Part shown: piece after piece, positions 10,101 to 23,220 of the stretch
Layout of the letters: each line of letters begins with the position of its first letter
Position numbering within the stretch: position 1 is the first letter of the stretch
NCBI GenBank assembly: GCA_948567375.1
Contig: OX419762.1
Coordinates: forward strand, 42,203,034-42,267,033
From: Lunularia cruciata
Lineage: Eukaryota; Streptophyta; Marchantiopsida; Lunulariales; Lunulariaceae
Length of the DNA stretch: 64,000 bases
Direction: 5' to 3'
Notes under the pieces: generated by a model
The model's input: the letters and a program-made list of their open reading frames with translations, nothing else
Database searches by the model: none
Told to the model about the DNA's origin: nothing
Translations under genes and position numbers: made by a program

Positions 10101-13100
10101 ACTTACTCTCACCTTACCGGTGGTGCCTGACACTAAAATAATTTTTGCAGATATGTGTTCCCGACATTGTGAAACTAACCAGATTTTCGGTACCGAGGCA
10201 TCAAACCCGGTACTTGTTATAATCATACTTTACCAGGCTATATACGTACAATTCCATGTTTATTCTTCGATTCGGAATTTACGATGGTCATGTTTATTTC
10301 CGATCAACTTATGAGGACCGATTGTTAGTTGTACGTTTCAGGGTTGAAAGGATGGGAAAGATAAATTCTGTTACCCAATATATTGATTCGATCCCAGTGC
10401 TTCAGCAATACCCTCGTGAATGATCGGTCAAAGAAGGCAGGCAAGAAGGAGAATGGACCCAGTTTCCAAACTTTGGTCAACAAACCATTCCTTTGCCATG
10501 ACTATTGTTGCGTACAGTACCATCACTACTTCATATGATAGAGTAAATTGTCTGGACTTGAGTCTCCCATAATTTCAAGTAACTGTGCCTCCACCCAAAT
10601 TGACCACAATAGTAGCTCGGCTGTACCGTTCTGTGGGACCGAATTCGGTACTCATAGCCATCCACTGTTCTCTATTGCGGTGGTTGCCATCCCTTGATGT
10701 TCTTTCCAATCCCCAAGAAATTTTCTATCACCAAACGGGAGACCTTCACCTCCACTTCTGTCCATGATAACCAATATCTTCCTGTTTACTGTACTTATAT
10801 AATTCTCCCATTAAGAAGATATGGTAAAAAAGAAAACTCGGTAGAGAGTTCTAGATCAAGATGATTTTTATGGGCCAAATAAGAGACACCAAACAAAAGT
10901 CTTAAGGTCTTATGAGAGAGAGTATACAGTGTATTTTTACATATATACAAGTATTATACTCACTTATGCAGACCCTGCTGCTAGACTCATCTACAGATGA
11001 TCTTATCGGACTTCCTCGAAGTGATACTACACCAGGAATCTCTTAGAGTAGGAAAGATCCATGCGGTCTAGAAAAACTTTAAATACTCTGGACTTCCATC
11101 CTGTAAGTCTAATGTCCCCGAATCGAGAGAAGTAGAAAATAATCCATGGTCTTGAGATATATAGCCCAGCGACTATGTGAGCCGAAATGTAGCTCATTAG
11201 AGATCTGATCGATGACCATCTCCGAAAGTATTTCCTGAAATAGCGAACTTATCATTCAGAGGTGCTAATCTGCAGCCGAAGAGGAACCGAGAAAGAACCA
11301 ATAGCTGCGATGGGATGATAACTAGTCTACACGAGGGCCTAAGCAAGACGAAGGATAGCGAGCACTTTTAATCGATAGACTTCCACGTGAGAGGACATGA
11401 AATCCGAGAGCAAGTTGCATTTCGCCAAGTTTCTCCCTGCAGTTGGAAACGTGCAGCTTTGTACAGCGAAAAGGTGATGTTCAGGATTCACCTCCTATCC
11501 CTTCCAAACGCAGTTCATCCACAACGGTTCAACTTGTCACAAATTTAGTAAAACATCTTCTCCCCTTTGCAGGTCGGTCGGTCTGTCTATACCTGCCTAA
11601 CTGAACGAACCCCATAAACTGTAACTCCAATCTCACTGCTTCTGTCACTGCAACCAGGTGGGTGGATTACTCCCGGAAGAACACCGTCCTCGCAAAAAGT
11701 GCACTACTGCACTTCACGATAAACTGCATTGCATGTGCATATTGCACATTGTTTGACAGCAGACAAAGCTCAGATCCGTTGCAGCGAATGGATAAATGCA
11801 AACCTTCTCTAATTGCAAAATAGCATGAGTCGGTCAGTAAACGAAAAATCACATTCAGGGTATGGCAATGTGATATGGGTGGATAGAATCGTTTTATACA
11901 TTGATGTTTATATAGTGTTTTACCTCGAGTCTTTGTTTCCACTCGACCTTCCTGAGTGCATAGATTGCACCAATCGAGGAATGTAATACCTCCGCAATTG
12001 CAAACATTTAAACTAAATTTGCCGAACACTGCACTTCACCGGATTTTAGTGCCGAGTGTTTTATTGATACAAGGATTTGGAGAAGAGAATATTCCATTTT
12101 GATGAGAGGTTCAATCCCAAGTATATTGAGAATGAATCAAAGGCATAAAAGCTCTACCTTAATTTCTTTTAAAGCCCAGGATTCATTGAAGACTAAACGT
12201 TTGTTGGTTGATGGGTTGGCTCTATTTTATCTCCTCTTGCTCTTGATCTCCATTTGTTGTTTCTCTTGTGATGGCCACATTTAGATGCATAGTATTTCAG
12301 ATGTTTCAAATATTCGATGATTTATCTTTATATTTCTAAGTCCCTTTAATTCCTTTGAACAAGGATATCAACAAAAGAAACTAATAAACACATTTAAAGG
12401 GAACAAAGTTGGTACCAGGTTTAATAGTCGTTAGCAAAGCCCTAAGCCCTAAGTAACTTTAGTCAACAAAATACGCATACAATACACATACACTTTTTGT
12501 AATTTTGGGGACAATCCACTCCATGTCAGAATTTCATATAGTGGGTCCCAAAATAACTAAGCGCTCCGACAGTTATGGTTAGTGACTACAGTATGATGAC
12601 CCTGAAATTGCGACACGAAACAATAGTTAATGATTATGTCGTTAGGGCGGCAAGTTTATTATTTATCTCTTTCGTCTTGGCTTTTTGTAACCCAAAACTA
12701 ATCAAAGATGAACTTAGTATCATGTAAGAATGGTTGCAAAGTAGAAAATAGGAAAACCACTCTCATCTTTTTCTGCAAAACTGTAAATATTTCTTGGAAT
12801 ATTAAGGAATTCCATAATTATAGTTCTGATGGAAAATCCTCTCTGAAGTGCATATTGAGTACTCCAACTACTGTAATAGAGACTACTTCAATATATTTAG
12901 TGAACCATATGAGCAAACTTCAGTTAACCTCACCCTGTTTATCTAGATCTAGGTAATTGATTGGTAAAATTGATTAAAAAGTTGGTTAATAACAAAACAA
13001 AAGCAAATTAATCATTTAAGCAAATATTTACTCGAGTTAAGATTTCTACTACATCACACTGGGCTGAGCAGCAGCTACAGTGCTAACGCTAATATAAACC

Positions 13101-16100
13101 CATGTTTAGTTTGGACTACAACTACTGTACACGTTTGCCTCGTGATTTACGAGCAGAGGGGGAATCGATTCTCCATGCATGGAATATTCACCGCTTAATG
13201 TGTGATTATTGCCAACGTCAATTCGTGCATCTCATGCTCGAATCTTGTCAGAAAGATGCGAAATCGCTCACCTGAAGTGGGTTGTTGCATGTTACAATTC
13301 ACTGTTGGAAACACTGTAGACTTCACCCACTAAGAAATGGGCTTCATTAGTCTGCCGATTTGTTAACCGCGCAAGGGTAGAGTCCAGATAATGTTTATTC
13401 TGTCCTGCAAAAAGTGCCCCTCATTGGGTCGTGCAGTGAGGTACCTCAGGAGCCGTTCCCGATGTGATGAGAATGATTGCTTGTGTCTAAAATCTCCGCC
13501 CACAATTGCATGTTGTGAATGACGAGAGCACTGAACAGAGGGAAAAGGTAAGTACGAAACAGAGACAGGAGATAAAATTCTGAGACAAGTGAGCTGGGAT
13601 TGATTTGCAGATTGGAATAGGAAATGAGGGAGAGGAATAGATAGCGGGATGAAATGATGGGGTTGGAAAGAGACCATTCTCGTTAAGGATGAAGTTACCT
13701 CGTATGGGAATATGATTTGTGTGAAGTACTCAACTGAAGATATAAAGGAGCTTTCATGACCTCGGATGTAGTAAAATTCGAGAACCATGGGGCAAGTTCG
13801 CCTAAAGAACTGTTTAGCTTGGTTCGCTTGTTCACGGTTGAAATTACCAGATAATCATCAAGTTGGCCAGTTGAGCCAAACTTTGGTGCAAAACAGTACT
13901 GGTACCATGAGGTTAATTAACAGCTTGCTCTGTCTGATTTTGAGTGGATGGTATCAAACTGGCAACGTCGATGGAAGGACCTGATTGAAGCACTTTAAAA
14001 CATACTCATGGGGACAATAGCACATTGGATTTGAACTAAATCTAGTAGAAAATAACAGCAGATTTTCAAGTTTGGTCCATAGACAAAACAAATAAAGAGA
14101 AAACATTGCTGACTTGGACCAAACGCTGTCAAAAACCTACAACAAGCGTTAGAAATCTCAGACTTTACTTACCAAGTTCAGAGTTTAGTACTTTTAGTAA
14201 AGCAAAGAGTAACTTGAATGACGAATCGGTTTCTCAATTCTTATAAACGGGTTAACTGTTGGTTAAATTGACTGGTTAAGTTTTGGGAAGTTGAGCGGAC
14301 TGTGCCCAAGCTTACAGAAGGGGACCAACTTGCTTATAAAATTGCGGTTATGCTTAGCACTGTTAACCAAAGACGAGAGAAACCAGCAGGACCATGTCCC
14401 ATTGTCAAATGCTTTTTCCTTCTCTCAACGTTCTTACTCAAAGGAGATACCTCCATTATGACAAGTGTAACAAATCACATTAACGACGGTCTGTTACGCG
14501 AGGAGATCAGAATACCTTTCTCAAAGTGTCACAGTAGCAATCAGCACATTCCATCTTCAGATTCACTTTATGGGAGGTTGAGCAGAAAGAGATGCAATTC
14601 CAGTCCCACTATAATTGTCCAATTATGAATGAAGGTGGCTAAACATCACTTCACATAATTGATGTCGGAGTTAAGATCCCATTCCGGAAGCACAGTGATC
14701 TTCTTGGTCGTCAATTCGAGCTGCAAAGTGTATGTTCGATTCCCAACGCCCCCGCCCCACCCCCCCAGCGGGTATAGTTTAGTTGCAGCTTAAGGTGCAG
14801 GGGTTAAAACTGGGCCCTCGTAAGAACAATGCCATGTCTAATTCCTGGAGATGATGACCACCGCTTGATTCTGTGCTGCCATGGTTGCGGAGTTTTAGGT
14901 GAATTTAGAGAGTGGTGTACCTGCACCCTGACTTCAGACTCTCGATATCGGTGAATTCTCAACTCTGTCAGGCACGAAAAGCTGCAAGGTTTGAAAAAGA
15001 TAGGCAAACGGAATAGCTTCATTGGCTTCTACTGTTACAATCCTTTTCCAATCCTGAAATCATAACAAGTTTCACTCAGATGATGCAGACTTGGGCTGTG
15101 ACAGAAGAGGACTTGCAATTGCTAAAAAGCAGATCTAAGGTCTGACGATCAAACTTACTTGACATGGCGTGTTAGCACAGAAGGTCAGAGTTCTTCAAGA
15201 GGAACGACGCGAACCGCTCACTCTCGTCCAGATAACCCACATGTTTGGCAAGGTTCAGCTATATTGGACTTGACCTCTGGGAATTGCTGACCTGAAAGAC
15301 TAAACTACATCACCTTAAGTTTGCTTTATAGTTCTAAACCCTGTGTCCAGTCTAGATCACCATTATCTAAACCAAGGTCTTCCACACACAAACTAACAAG
15401 ATGCGTACCAATTAAATATAAGAAATTCTAAAGTTCTCTTCGTAACCTAAATTTAATATCAATGTCCCTTCAAGCAGGTTCACATTGATGATAAACTTCA
15501 CGAGATTCATGTCTCTAGATATTCGGCGTAGAATTACAAGTATAAAGCTGTCAATATCTTAAAAGCTCTGAAACCCGTAAGATCGACGGGGCTGCCTTAC
15601 GTAGCTGAAAATTCGTTTTTCTCCAGACAATGATAATGGGGAAACCTGTCATGGACCTATCGGTTGGCCCGATTCTGGCTTAATCGTCTGCATTCATTCT
15701 CTCGTCTTTGGTGGATGCTTCCATCTACAATATAGTTCTGCAGCGACTCTATTTGGTCTCTACATGCCAAGCTATGAGGTGCATAGTAGATGTATACCAT
15801 CATAGCTGGACAAAGAACTGTTCATGTACTGTAGCATTATTTGGCGCACCAAAGGCAGCTAACTTGAAAGAAAGGGTTAGTAAGTAAACTCACGCACCTA
15901 CAGAACTGCACTTTTGGAAGAGGAGGTGAAGGAGCCTGAACGACCCCTAGAGGCTTCATGCATGACGCTTAGAAGCCTTTCTTAGAATGACAGCGTGCAA
16001 ACGGGGTTCTGAGAGACATTTCTCTTTCTGCTGCGGCTGGGACACGATCTAACAACCTTCACATTAACGGGTCTGTTAAGATGTGTTTACTGAGGAAAGA

Positions 16101-16767
16101 ATGTTTTCGAGACTCCTATCCAGAGCAAGAGATGAATGAGCACAACCATAGCTTACCAAAAATTTGTTACTAAGAAACATTACTACTGAGTAAGACTTTC
16201 CAACAAGTGTCATAGTGTACTACGAGAAGATGTCACTATTGGGAGGTTTGTTCCTCACCCCAACGCAAGGAAAAAAACATAACCTTTCGTTCCTGGCTTT
16301 AGGAACAGGCACAGCTTTTTAAGTGCTTCCGATGGATCTTTGTGGATGTTTAGGATTGAGGACTTCGGAGAATTTTGCTCTACACATCTTCTTCCCTCCC
16401 TTGCTATATACTCTTCCTTCTGGTTGATCGCTCGATAAGTAGTGTTGGGTGCTATCTCTAGATTCGATCATAGTGTCGGTTGATGCGAAGAACCGCAAGT
16501 GTTTGGATGTGAAGACGAAGTTGGAAGTTCTCAATTCCTCTGTAAACTTGGAACAACTCATTGAAATTTTTGGTGTACTTACTACGGTGACTCAATACTG
16601 AAGTTTTTGGTGGAAATCCAAAATCCAAAGAGATCTTATTACGCGGAATCTCTTGTTTTTCCGGAATCAATTACAAATTTTATTCACTATCATTGAGAAA
16701 TCCTTCATATTTACACTGTAGTACTGAACTGTTATTAGTAGCACTACTAACATGTCAGAATCTTTGA
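10101..16767. other. Intergenic, no recognisable gene
   Basis: Six and a half kilobases without a coding region, RNA gene or mobile element that I can recognise. The longest ATG-started ORF is 13363-13788 on the minus strand (141 codons); it has no familiar motif and looks like chance. Base composition stays close to that of the introns of the neighbouring genes, unlike the AT-rich retroelement blocks further right. Confidence 0.5.
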
Positions 16768-16998
16768 TTAGAATCCTTTACTGTAATTATCATCTACCAT
16801 GTCAACATCTTGATTATTTTCCTTTACTATACTTTTACTCGAGAAATCTTCCTTAGTATCTTTATTATAATCCTTTACTATAATATTGGCAGCAACCATA
16901 TCACCGTCTTGATTATTTTCCTGTATTATAATTTTATTTGAGGAGTATAATATTGGCACTACCCTGTCACCATCTTGATTATATTTCTCTACTATCAT
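16768..16998 (-). repeat. Imperfect repeats forming an Asn/Asp-rich ORF
   Basis: The stretch repeats a degenerate unit containing CTTGATTATTTTCCT and ACTATAAT on the plus strand. On the minus strand an ATG-started ORF of 76 codons reads through and shows the motif NQDGDMV or close variants three times (KYNQDGDRV, ENNQDGDMV, ENNQDVDMV). No known domain was recognised. Most likely it is an expanded AT-rich repeat that happens to stay open; a small secreted or disordered protein cannot be excluded. Confidence 0.5.
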
Positions 16999-17097
16999 TT
17001 TACTTGAGAGAAATACTCGTCATTAACATTGTTGACCTGTGAGTAGTGGCATTACCGTATCATTCTTGTTTTCTAGTAGCATATGTCACTATTAATA

Positions 17098-17225
17098 TAG
17101 AGTTATTAGTTGTAGAATAAATGTTTCAAGAATCTTGGTCACTAATGAGCGGATGATACTAAAAAAAATCAATATTAAATAAATTTATTTGTTGTAGACT
17201 AAATGTTACAAGACTCTTGGTTACT
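17098..17225. repeat. Two-copy imperfect direct repeat
   Basis: Two copies share a core of the form TTGTAGA-TAAATGTT-CAAGA-TCTTGGT-ACT-ATGA, spaced about 90 bp apart (roughly 17105-17150 and 17190-17240). It may be a remnant of a longer duplication; no function is visible. Confidence 0.5.
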
Positions 17226-17239
17226 CATGAAAGGAAGGA

Positions 17240-20200
17240 TATTGCTCATAAGAAGTGTCATTATTAGGGAGGGAGGTTTTACTCTGTAATAAAATTAGAA
17301 GACAAAGTCAATAATAAAATAAGTCCTACAGAATGATTTAGGATCTGAACAAGAATGAAAGAACACTCTTTTCACTCTTATACATGAGTTAAGGCTCAAG
17401 TTCAATGAGTTTAGTTGTATTCTACCCATACATTTTCAAATTGAGAAGAAACACTCAAGAGAGGCGCTCAAGAGTATGAAGGACCTGGCTTTGTGTATTG
17501 GTTGTGTGTTGATGAGACTGTACTATTTCTCACAAGTGTTTACAGTGTCCTCAATCGATTCGTACCATTCGAAGACGAGGACTTCATCTCCTGTTTCTGG
17601 TAAAGCTCTCTTCAGATTGCTCCCACACTAAGCATCCCCTTTGCGGTTTGCTATTCATGATATTCGAGATCAATTTCAGCAGTATATCTGCGTAGCTGGT
17701 TGATGCATTGTCCATTCTGAAAAGTTGTCACTAGTTTGTGAGTAATACCCGCTACCTCGAACAGTTACTATAGGGACTTCTTTAATCACATATAGCTTTC
17801 CAATTGCACTACTCTTTCGTAAGACATTCCCATCACCAATGGACGCCATGCCAAGTTCTATTTCCCTTAATTTGCAGGCAAGCAACGGCCATTTTCAGGA
17901 CATCTACAGCTAGATCGAGGTGTCAATTTATTTACCTTTTTGCTGATCTTTGGTTGCGCAGAGACGATTCGAAGCCGTATGTGCTTTATTATGCATGGGG
18001 ATTCAACTCTCGAGACTGATACTCCGCAATCACACCTCATTATTAGTTTCTTAGGCCAGATCAATGCGAGGAAGCAAACTAGCTGTGTGTTCAATCTTCT
18101 AAACCCTAAACCCAGCCTGAGGTTGGGTGTAAACTTTCTCAGATTAATGAGTTGTCTACCGACAAGAATGTGCCGAAATGAGATTTTGAATGCTAGACTC
18201 TGATGTGAGTTCCAAGTTACTTAGATTCTAGAGCAATGGGTATAATTACGACATGTGTTTCAATTGCAGCTGCAGGGCATTTTCGAATATTATTTACCGT
18301 CAGTTTGTCCAGAAATCATGAAAACTTGCTTCAGTTCATGGGCACTTGAACCTGGTGGCTTCCAATTCAGCGGCCTTCAGTTGCAACGTGATCGTACATG
18401 CGAAATTGAGCAGCCTGGGCATGAGCTAATGCTATAGAGAATTCCTTCTTAAAATACAAGTGACATGTGAGAACTAGGAATAGGCCCGCACCTAAGCAGG
18501 CAATGCAGTGCTCGTGGGGAAGCCGACTCAGCTCATAACCCATAATGTAGCCAGCTTGGCAAATTATGCTGGCTGGTATCCTTATTGAGAAATCAGAGGA
18601 GAGAAATCCCAGGGTGATATCAGATGAATTGTTCACGCCATCCGTTAATACAGATTCAATTTCTCTATACCAAACATTCATCGAAGTTCGCCATGGAAGC
18701 AAAGTACCAAATACTGCATCAAATTGGCGATCTCGTCCTCCAAAAACGCTCACTTCTGGAGGAGATACTTGTAGTGGATTCCATTTTATAATACGAATTT
18801 AGCAGGCTTCCTATGCCTGTCACCGAAACATCAAATTCTCAACTGCCTCCGAATTCATTTTGAAGTAACCTCGACGAGGTGATCAAAAAGTGACGCCCAG
18901 AACTGGACAGTGGGACATAAAGAAGTACAGGGAGAAATGTGAGGTTCGGATTTTTTTAGGTGTCAGTTACAACCTTGACTGAGCATAGTGCAATGTCTAA
19001 TTGATTGATGAAGTTCTGCAGGAACTTCCACCTTCTATAACTTAGAAAGTTACAGAATGGTTTCATTGGTATAGAAAGGTCAGAAGAGGTAGAATTGGCG
19101 ATTACCCTTACAGCAAAGATAGTAATACGGTGAAGATATACATGCTTGTGAGACACGGGCGATCAATGCCATTATCAATGAATGCACTCGAGAGATAGAT
19201 TTTTCAATTCATTCCCTTCATTAGCTTCGAGTTTCATATCGACACGAATGAGATCTATCCCACCGAACTGCACGCTACATTCGCTTTAGCAGAATTGGCA
19301 TTACCACGGGGATCATTTTTCACGCTACGCAAGCGATAGATTTAACATCTGCCTAGTCGAATCTGCCTTGGAAACAACAAGAGGAGATTTGCACGACATC
19401 GGAACGTACAATATGCATTTCCTTGGAGGAAATATCTCAACAGTCCTCCATGAAGCTTCGGCCAGCTACATCTGGATGATCCTCATCATGGGGTTTGGTC
19501 TTTCATTATAAATTCCAACTGCATTGGACTATCTCCTGTGTTCTTCTTCCTCTAGACTTCCTATGGTCATGTGGTCGGCTAAAACCATTGCTCTCAAGAC
19601 AATCTGGAGATGTTGGAATTGTTGATGAAGTATCACAAGCTAATACTCCTGACGCTTAGTGAACGCAGGAGCGTTAATCCTTAGTCACACTTTATTCTTT
19701 ACTCACCAGTTCTCCTTAGTCATCACTTTACAGTCATGGTGAAGAGTGACTCGACTACTTGTGTATTTCTTCTCTACCTACATATATTTGTGCAGGACTT
19801 GTGTCCCGCGAGACCATTCTTTGGTGAATATGGTGTCTCCACTCTCAGTTTTCATTCCGTAACAGGAATATGGTGCTCTTTGTCGTCAGACTCTATTCCA
19901 TACTCTTTAAGCTTCAGGATTCTTCTCAATCACATTTCTCACTAGGCTATTGCAACATCCTAGCCACTTTTTCCACTTGTTTCGGTATGCATCCCGATCA
20001 GTTTGAATTGTTCTTTAACACCTGGTTAGCAGTTCTGAGAAACTTACAATTCTACGGCGAAAACGTTCCAGGTTCTCTGTCCGAAGATGTGGAAACACCC
20101 AAATGATAGTCAAACTCTAATGGAGCTCGATAGAGTCAAAATCGAAGTGCTATACTGGCTTGTAATGAAAGTCGAATCCGCTAGTTCTATCTGTGGATCT

Positions 20201-23164
20201 ATCCGACGTGATCGATGTTTTGTCGCTCAACCCGCCGACCACAAATGCATCCTTCTCCACGCTGTTGATTCAGATCAAGAGAGTCCCCAATTGCTCACAA
20301 CCATCTCGACAAACTCTCTCTGCTTAGTTCCAGCGTAGTTCACAAACCTCCTGAGAATTAAGAGTAAGAATCATCTTCACTGGATCGACTCCGCTGGCTT
20401 AACTTGAGTGTATGGAGACATATTCTCGAGCATTGACTCGTCTAATAATCAGGTACACTCAGTAAGCGTACTTCGACTGAATATTGAGAGGAATGTCATT
20501 TCGATTCGATATGATGTGTGTGATTTTGTATGACTTCTTTTACTGATCTATCATGACTGAGGGACTGGTCCGGTTGGAAGTGGCCTGTAAATTGTAAATA
20601 TTTATATGTCGGACATCGAGAATCAGAAAGTATAAATTTTGTGAGTACATTCAACTCTGTTGAGTTATTGAGTTGTGACATGTTCTACCCTCTAAATCAA
20701 TAAACAATCAGTACCTGTCGGAAAGGTTCAGTGTGAACGAGTGCTGGTCTATCCTCTGTACGTTGTATTTAACTTGTGTAACTGAATATTGTTAAGCTGT
20801 TGCCCTTCTTCTGTTGTGAAGGAGAGCGTTCCCCAGAACAGTGCACTGCTCTTACGATCGATATCTTTGCAATGAGTGATTCTGGTCATCATCCAGAAAT
20901 ACATAACTACAGTAGGCTAAGCACGGACTTCGAGTCCACTTCTTGTCGTCTCCTTTATTACTTTGGTGAGGGAGACCTTCAATTTGACCTCTTTTGCCCG
21001 ATGCAATGTAATATGAAAGATGAGATTGTAGCTCCCATTTCCATGGCAAGGCTCCCCAACCTTGCATCATGAGAGAAAGCCTTGTATACTAAGCAATCCT
21101 AAAGTCAGATAACTCAACATGAGTTCAATGATGAGAAGTGTCACAACCGCTTGCTGGAGTAAAGCTGAGGAGCCAGATCAGAGATACTACTCCGTAAAGT
21201 TTCATATAAAGATGTTTAATTCGTGGGAAGACTTAGTGATTTTAGGAAGACTCTCCAGAAGGATGATTCACTCTCAGTTCTTAAGGCCGCACAAGATGGG
21301 CAAGGTTTCCTCCGTGAGTATGCACATACTTCAATTACTGCAGCTGCTCGAGAGTAGCAGTTAAGGGAGATCTAGTCTCCCCACAGTGGGGGGAGGTTAT
21401 TTACTCTTGAAGCTCTGCATTTCAAGACTGGGAATCCCCATCTTCCCAATGAGTCTTCATCCTCTCTTGGCGATCCGCAGCATTCAATCAGAACATGCGA
21501 TGCCTTTATGGGTTCTCTCCTTATCGTACCCATCTCATCGTCCTCCTAATGAACTCGACAACCAAGATGAGCACCATGTTCAGCACTGTCAGTCATGTCT
21601 CCATACCTCAGAACCCATATATGTAGCACGCGTAATGATTCGGCATACAGTGGATGATTCACTCCAGCAGATCATTCTACTGAATTTAAATTCGTGCTGT
21701 TGGGAAAAGCTTGCCTTCTGTGGAAAAGGTCGTGTACCGGTCATCTTGAGGTTACAGCTGCAACGCAATGGTCGAGACATTTCTTTCTTCCACTGCAATG
21801 ATGGAGACATGTGGTCCGTGGTCTCCATTATGCAGTACCGGTAAAATATCAGACTCGACAGTTTTATCGTGGTGATGAAGAATCGTCTGAAAAGCTGAAA
21901 ATTGTAAGTCTTGTATGCAATAATTTCAACGAGCATCAGTAGATCTTGGACTTCATCATTTCTTCCTCAAGGCTCTGCACCTGAAAGGAAGAGTGAAGCA
22001 ATTAGCGATACAGAACCTACTCAAGAATTGTGGATCGTTTCTATCTCTGATGATAAATATTCCGCAGCAATTTAGAGGTAGTGCATGTACACTTTCAAGT
22101 AGATCTTGAGAAAAGCAGAAAGACATTCTTGGTGGAGAATGTCTGAAAATTATTGAAGATCTATTTCTTTAATTCGTGAAGAATACGATAAAATCTCATC
22201 CTCTCCATAAATTTTAAATGAAAATCTAATTGGGAATAAAAGCAGTCTCAGTTTTAGACGCAGGTATAATTCTCTTGTACTTGTCACAAATTGAATAGGA
22301 TCAGTCCTTGTCTTATAAGCATGTCTTGAGCAACCTAAGTTAAATATCAATGTTCTTGTTTACCATATGCAGGTGATATATAGATATTGCATGACACCCT
22401 TTATTCTATCAAATAATGTGATATTTATTGAGTTGACAATGGAAATTTTTAGGAGTCCACCAATATTAAGCTGAGATCAAATTAGCAGAAATACTTCAGG
22501 TAAAACCACGGCAACATGATATTGGAATGACATTTTCTTTGTGGCATAAAGTCCACATATATCACAAAATAATTTTGATATATAAAGAGTGTATACATTG
22601 AAAAGCAATTGTCGATCACTTACCATCCTTAATGACCCCGTGAGGAGTGGAGGCATTATTTTCTCATATGGGTGAGGAAAGGGAGCGTATATAACAGGAT
22701 TAGGAGAGTCATAAAGGGCAGAATACTGACTAATCGAAAACAACCTTTGTTAATTGTTTAAGGAATAAGGTTTTTCTTCGTGGTTGTCTTTATTTATCAT
22801 GTTCTCTCTTTGTGATTGTTACTTCGTCTTATCACGTAGTTTAAATATAAAATAAAAGCCAAATGTATTTGATTACCAAGTTATGTATGTTTGCTATAAC
22901 TCATTGATTAGTCAAATGCAAATTAATATTTATTTCTCATCTTGTTGGGTATATTAGAATGAAAATTAATGGTTTAGTCTTAAATCAGTAAAGTAGTTAG
23001 TGAGAAAATTGTGTGAGATATCTCTTGAATAATCCAATAAACCTTCCTTTAAACCTTGACTGTAGGAATCTTCTTAGGGATTGAATAACTTGGCTAAAGA
23101 GTTAAGCGTCTAACTTTGCAAAGAAGAAAGTCTTACAAATAGTATAAGCTTAACCTAGTATAAA
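17240..23164. other. Intergenic, scattered short ORFs, no recognised gene
   Basis: No splice-able chain of known domains was found on either strand. The frame open at 18367-18753 (minus, 128 codons, GTG-started) and the frame at 21386-21844 (plus, 152 codons, GTG-started) are the longest but match nothing I know. Composition drifts to AT-rich after about 22 kb. Diverged gene fragments may be hidden here. Confidence 0.4.
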
Positions 23165-23220
23165 CGGCTTGATGGGTCTTCCCATCCTTCTTGTGTTCTA
23201 TGAGGTCGGCTTTTCTTTTT
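23165..23220 (-). repeat. Copy of dispersed repeat R1 (partial, inverted)
   Basis: This carries GGCTTGATGGGTCTTCCCA followed by TCCTTCTTGTGTTCTATGAG, the reverse complement of sequences at 47161-47250 and 54031-54130. It is one of five copies in the window. The copy is cut off on both sides. Confidence 0.75.

Noticed and set aside
13363-13788. 141-codon ATG-started ORF on the minus strand
   Set aside because: No motif, low-complexity hydrophobic and Ser-rich composition, and no splice context; probably chance.
18367-18753. 128-codon minus-strand ORF that looks protein-like
   Set aside because: It starts with GTG, not ATG, matches no family I know and has no flanking exons that I can find. 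Left unannotated apart from the region note.
21386-21844. 152-codon plus-strand ORF
   Set aside because: Begins with GTG, has no motif, and the antisense frame is equally open.
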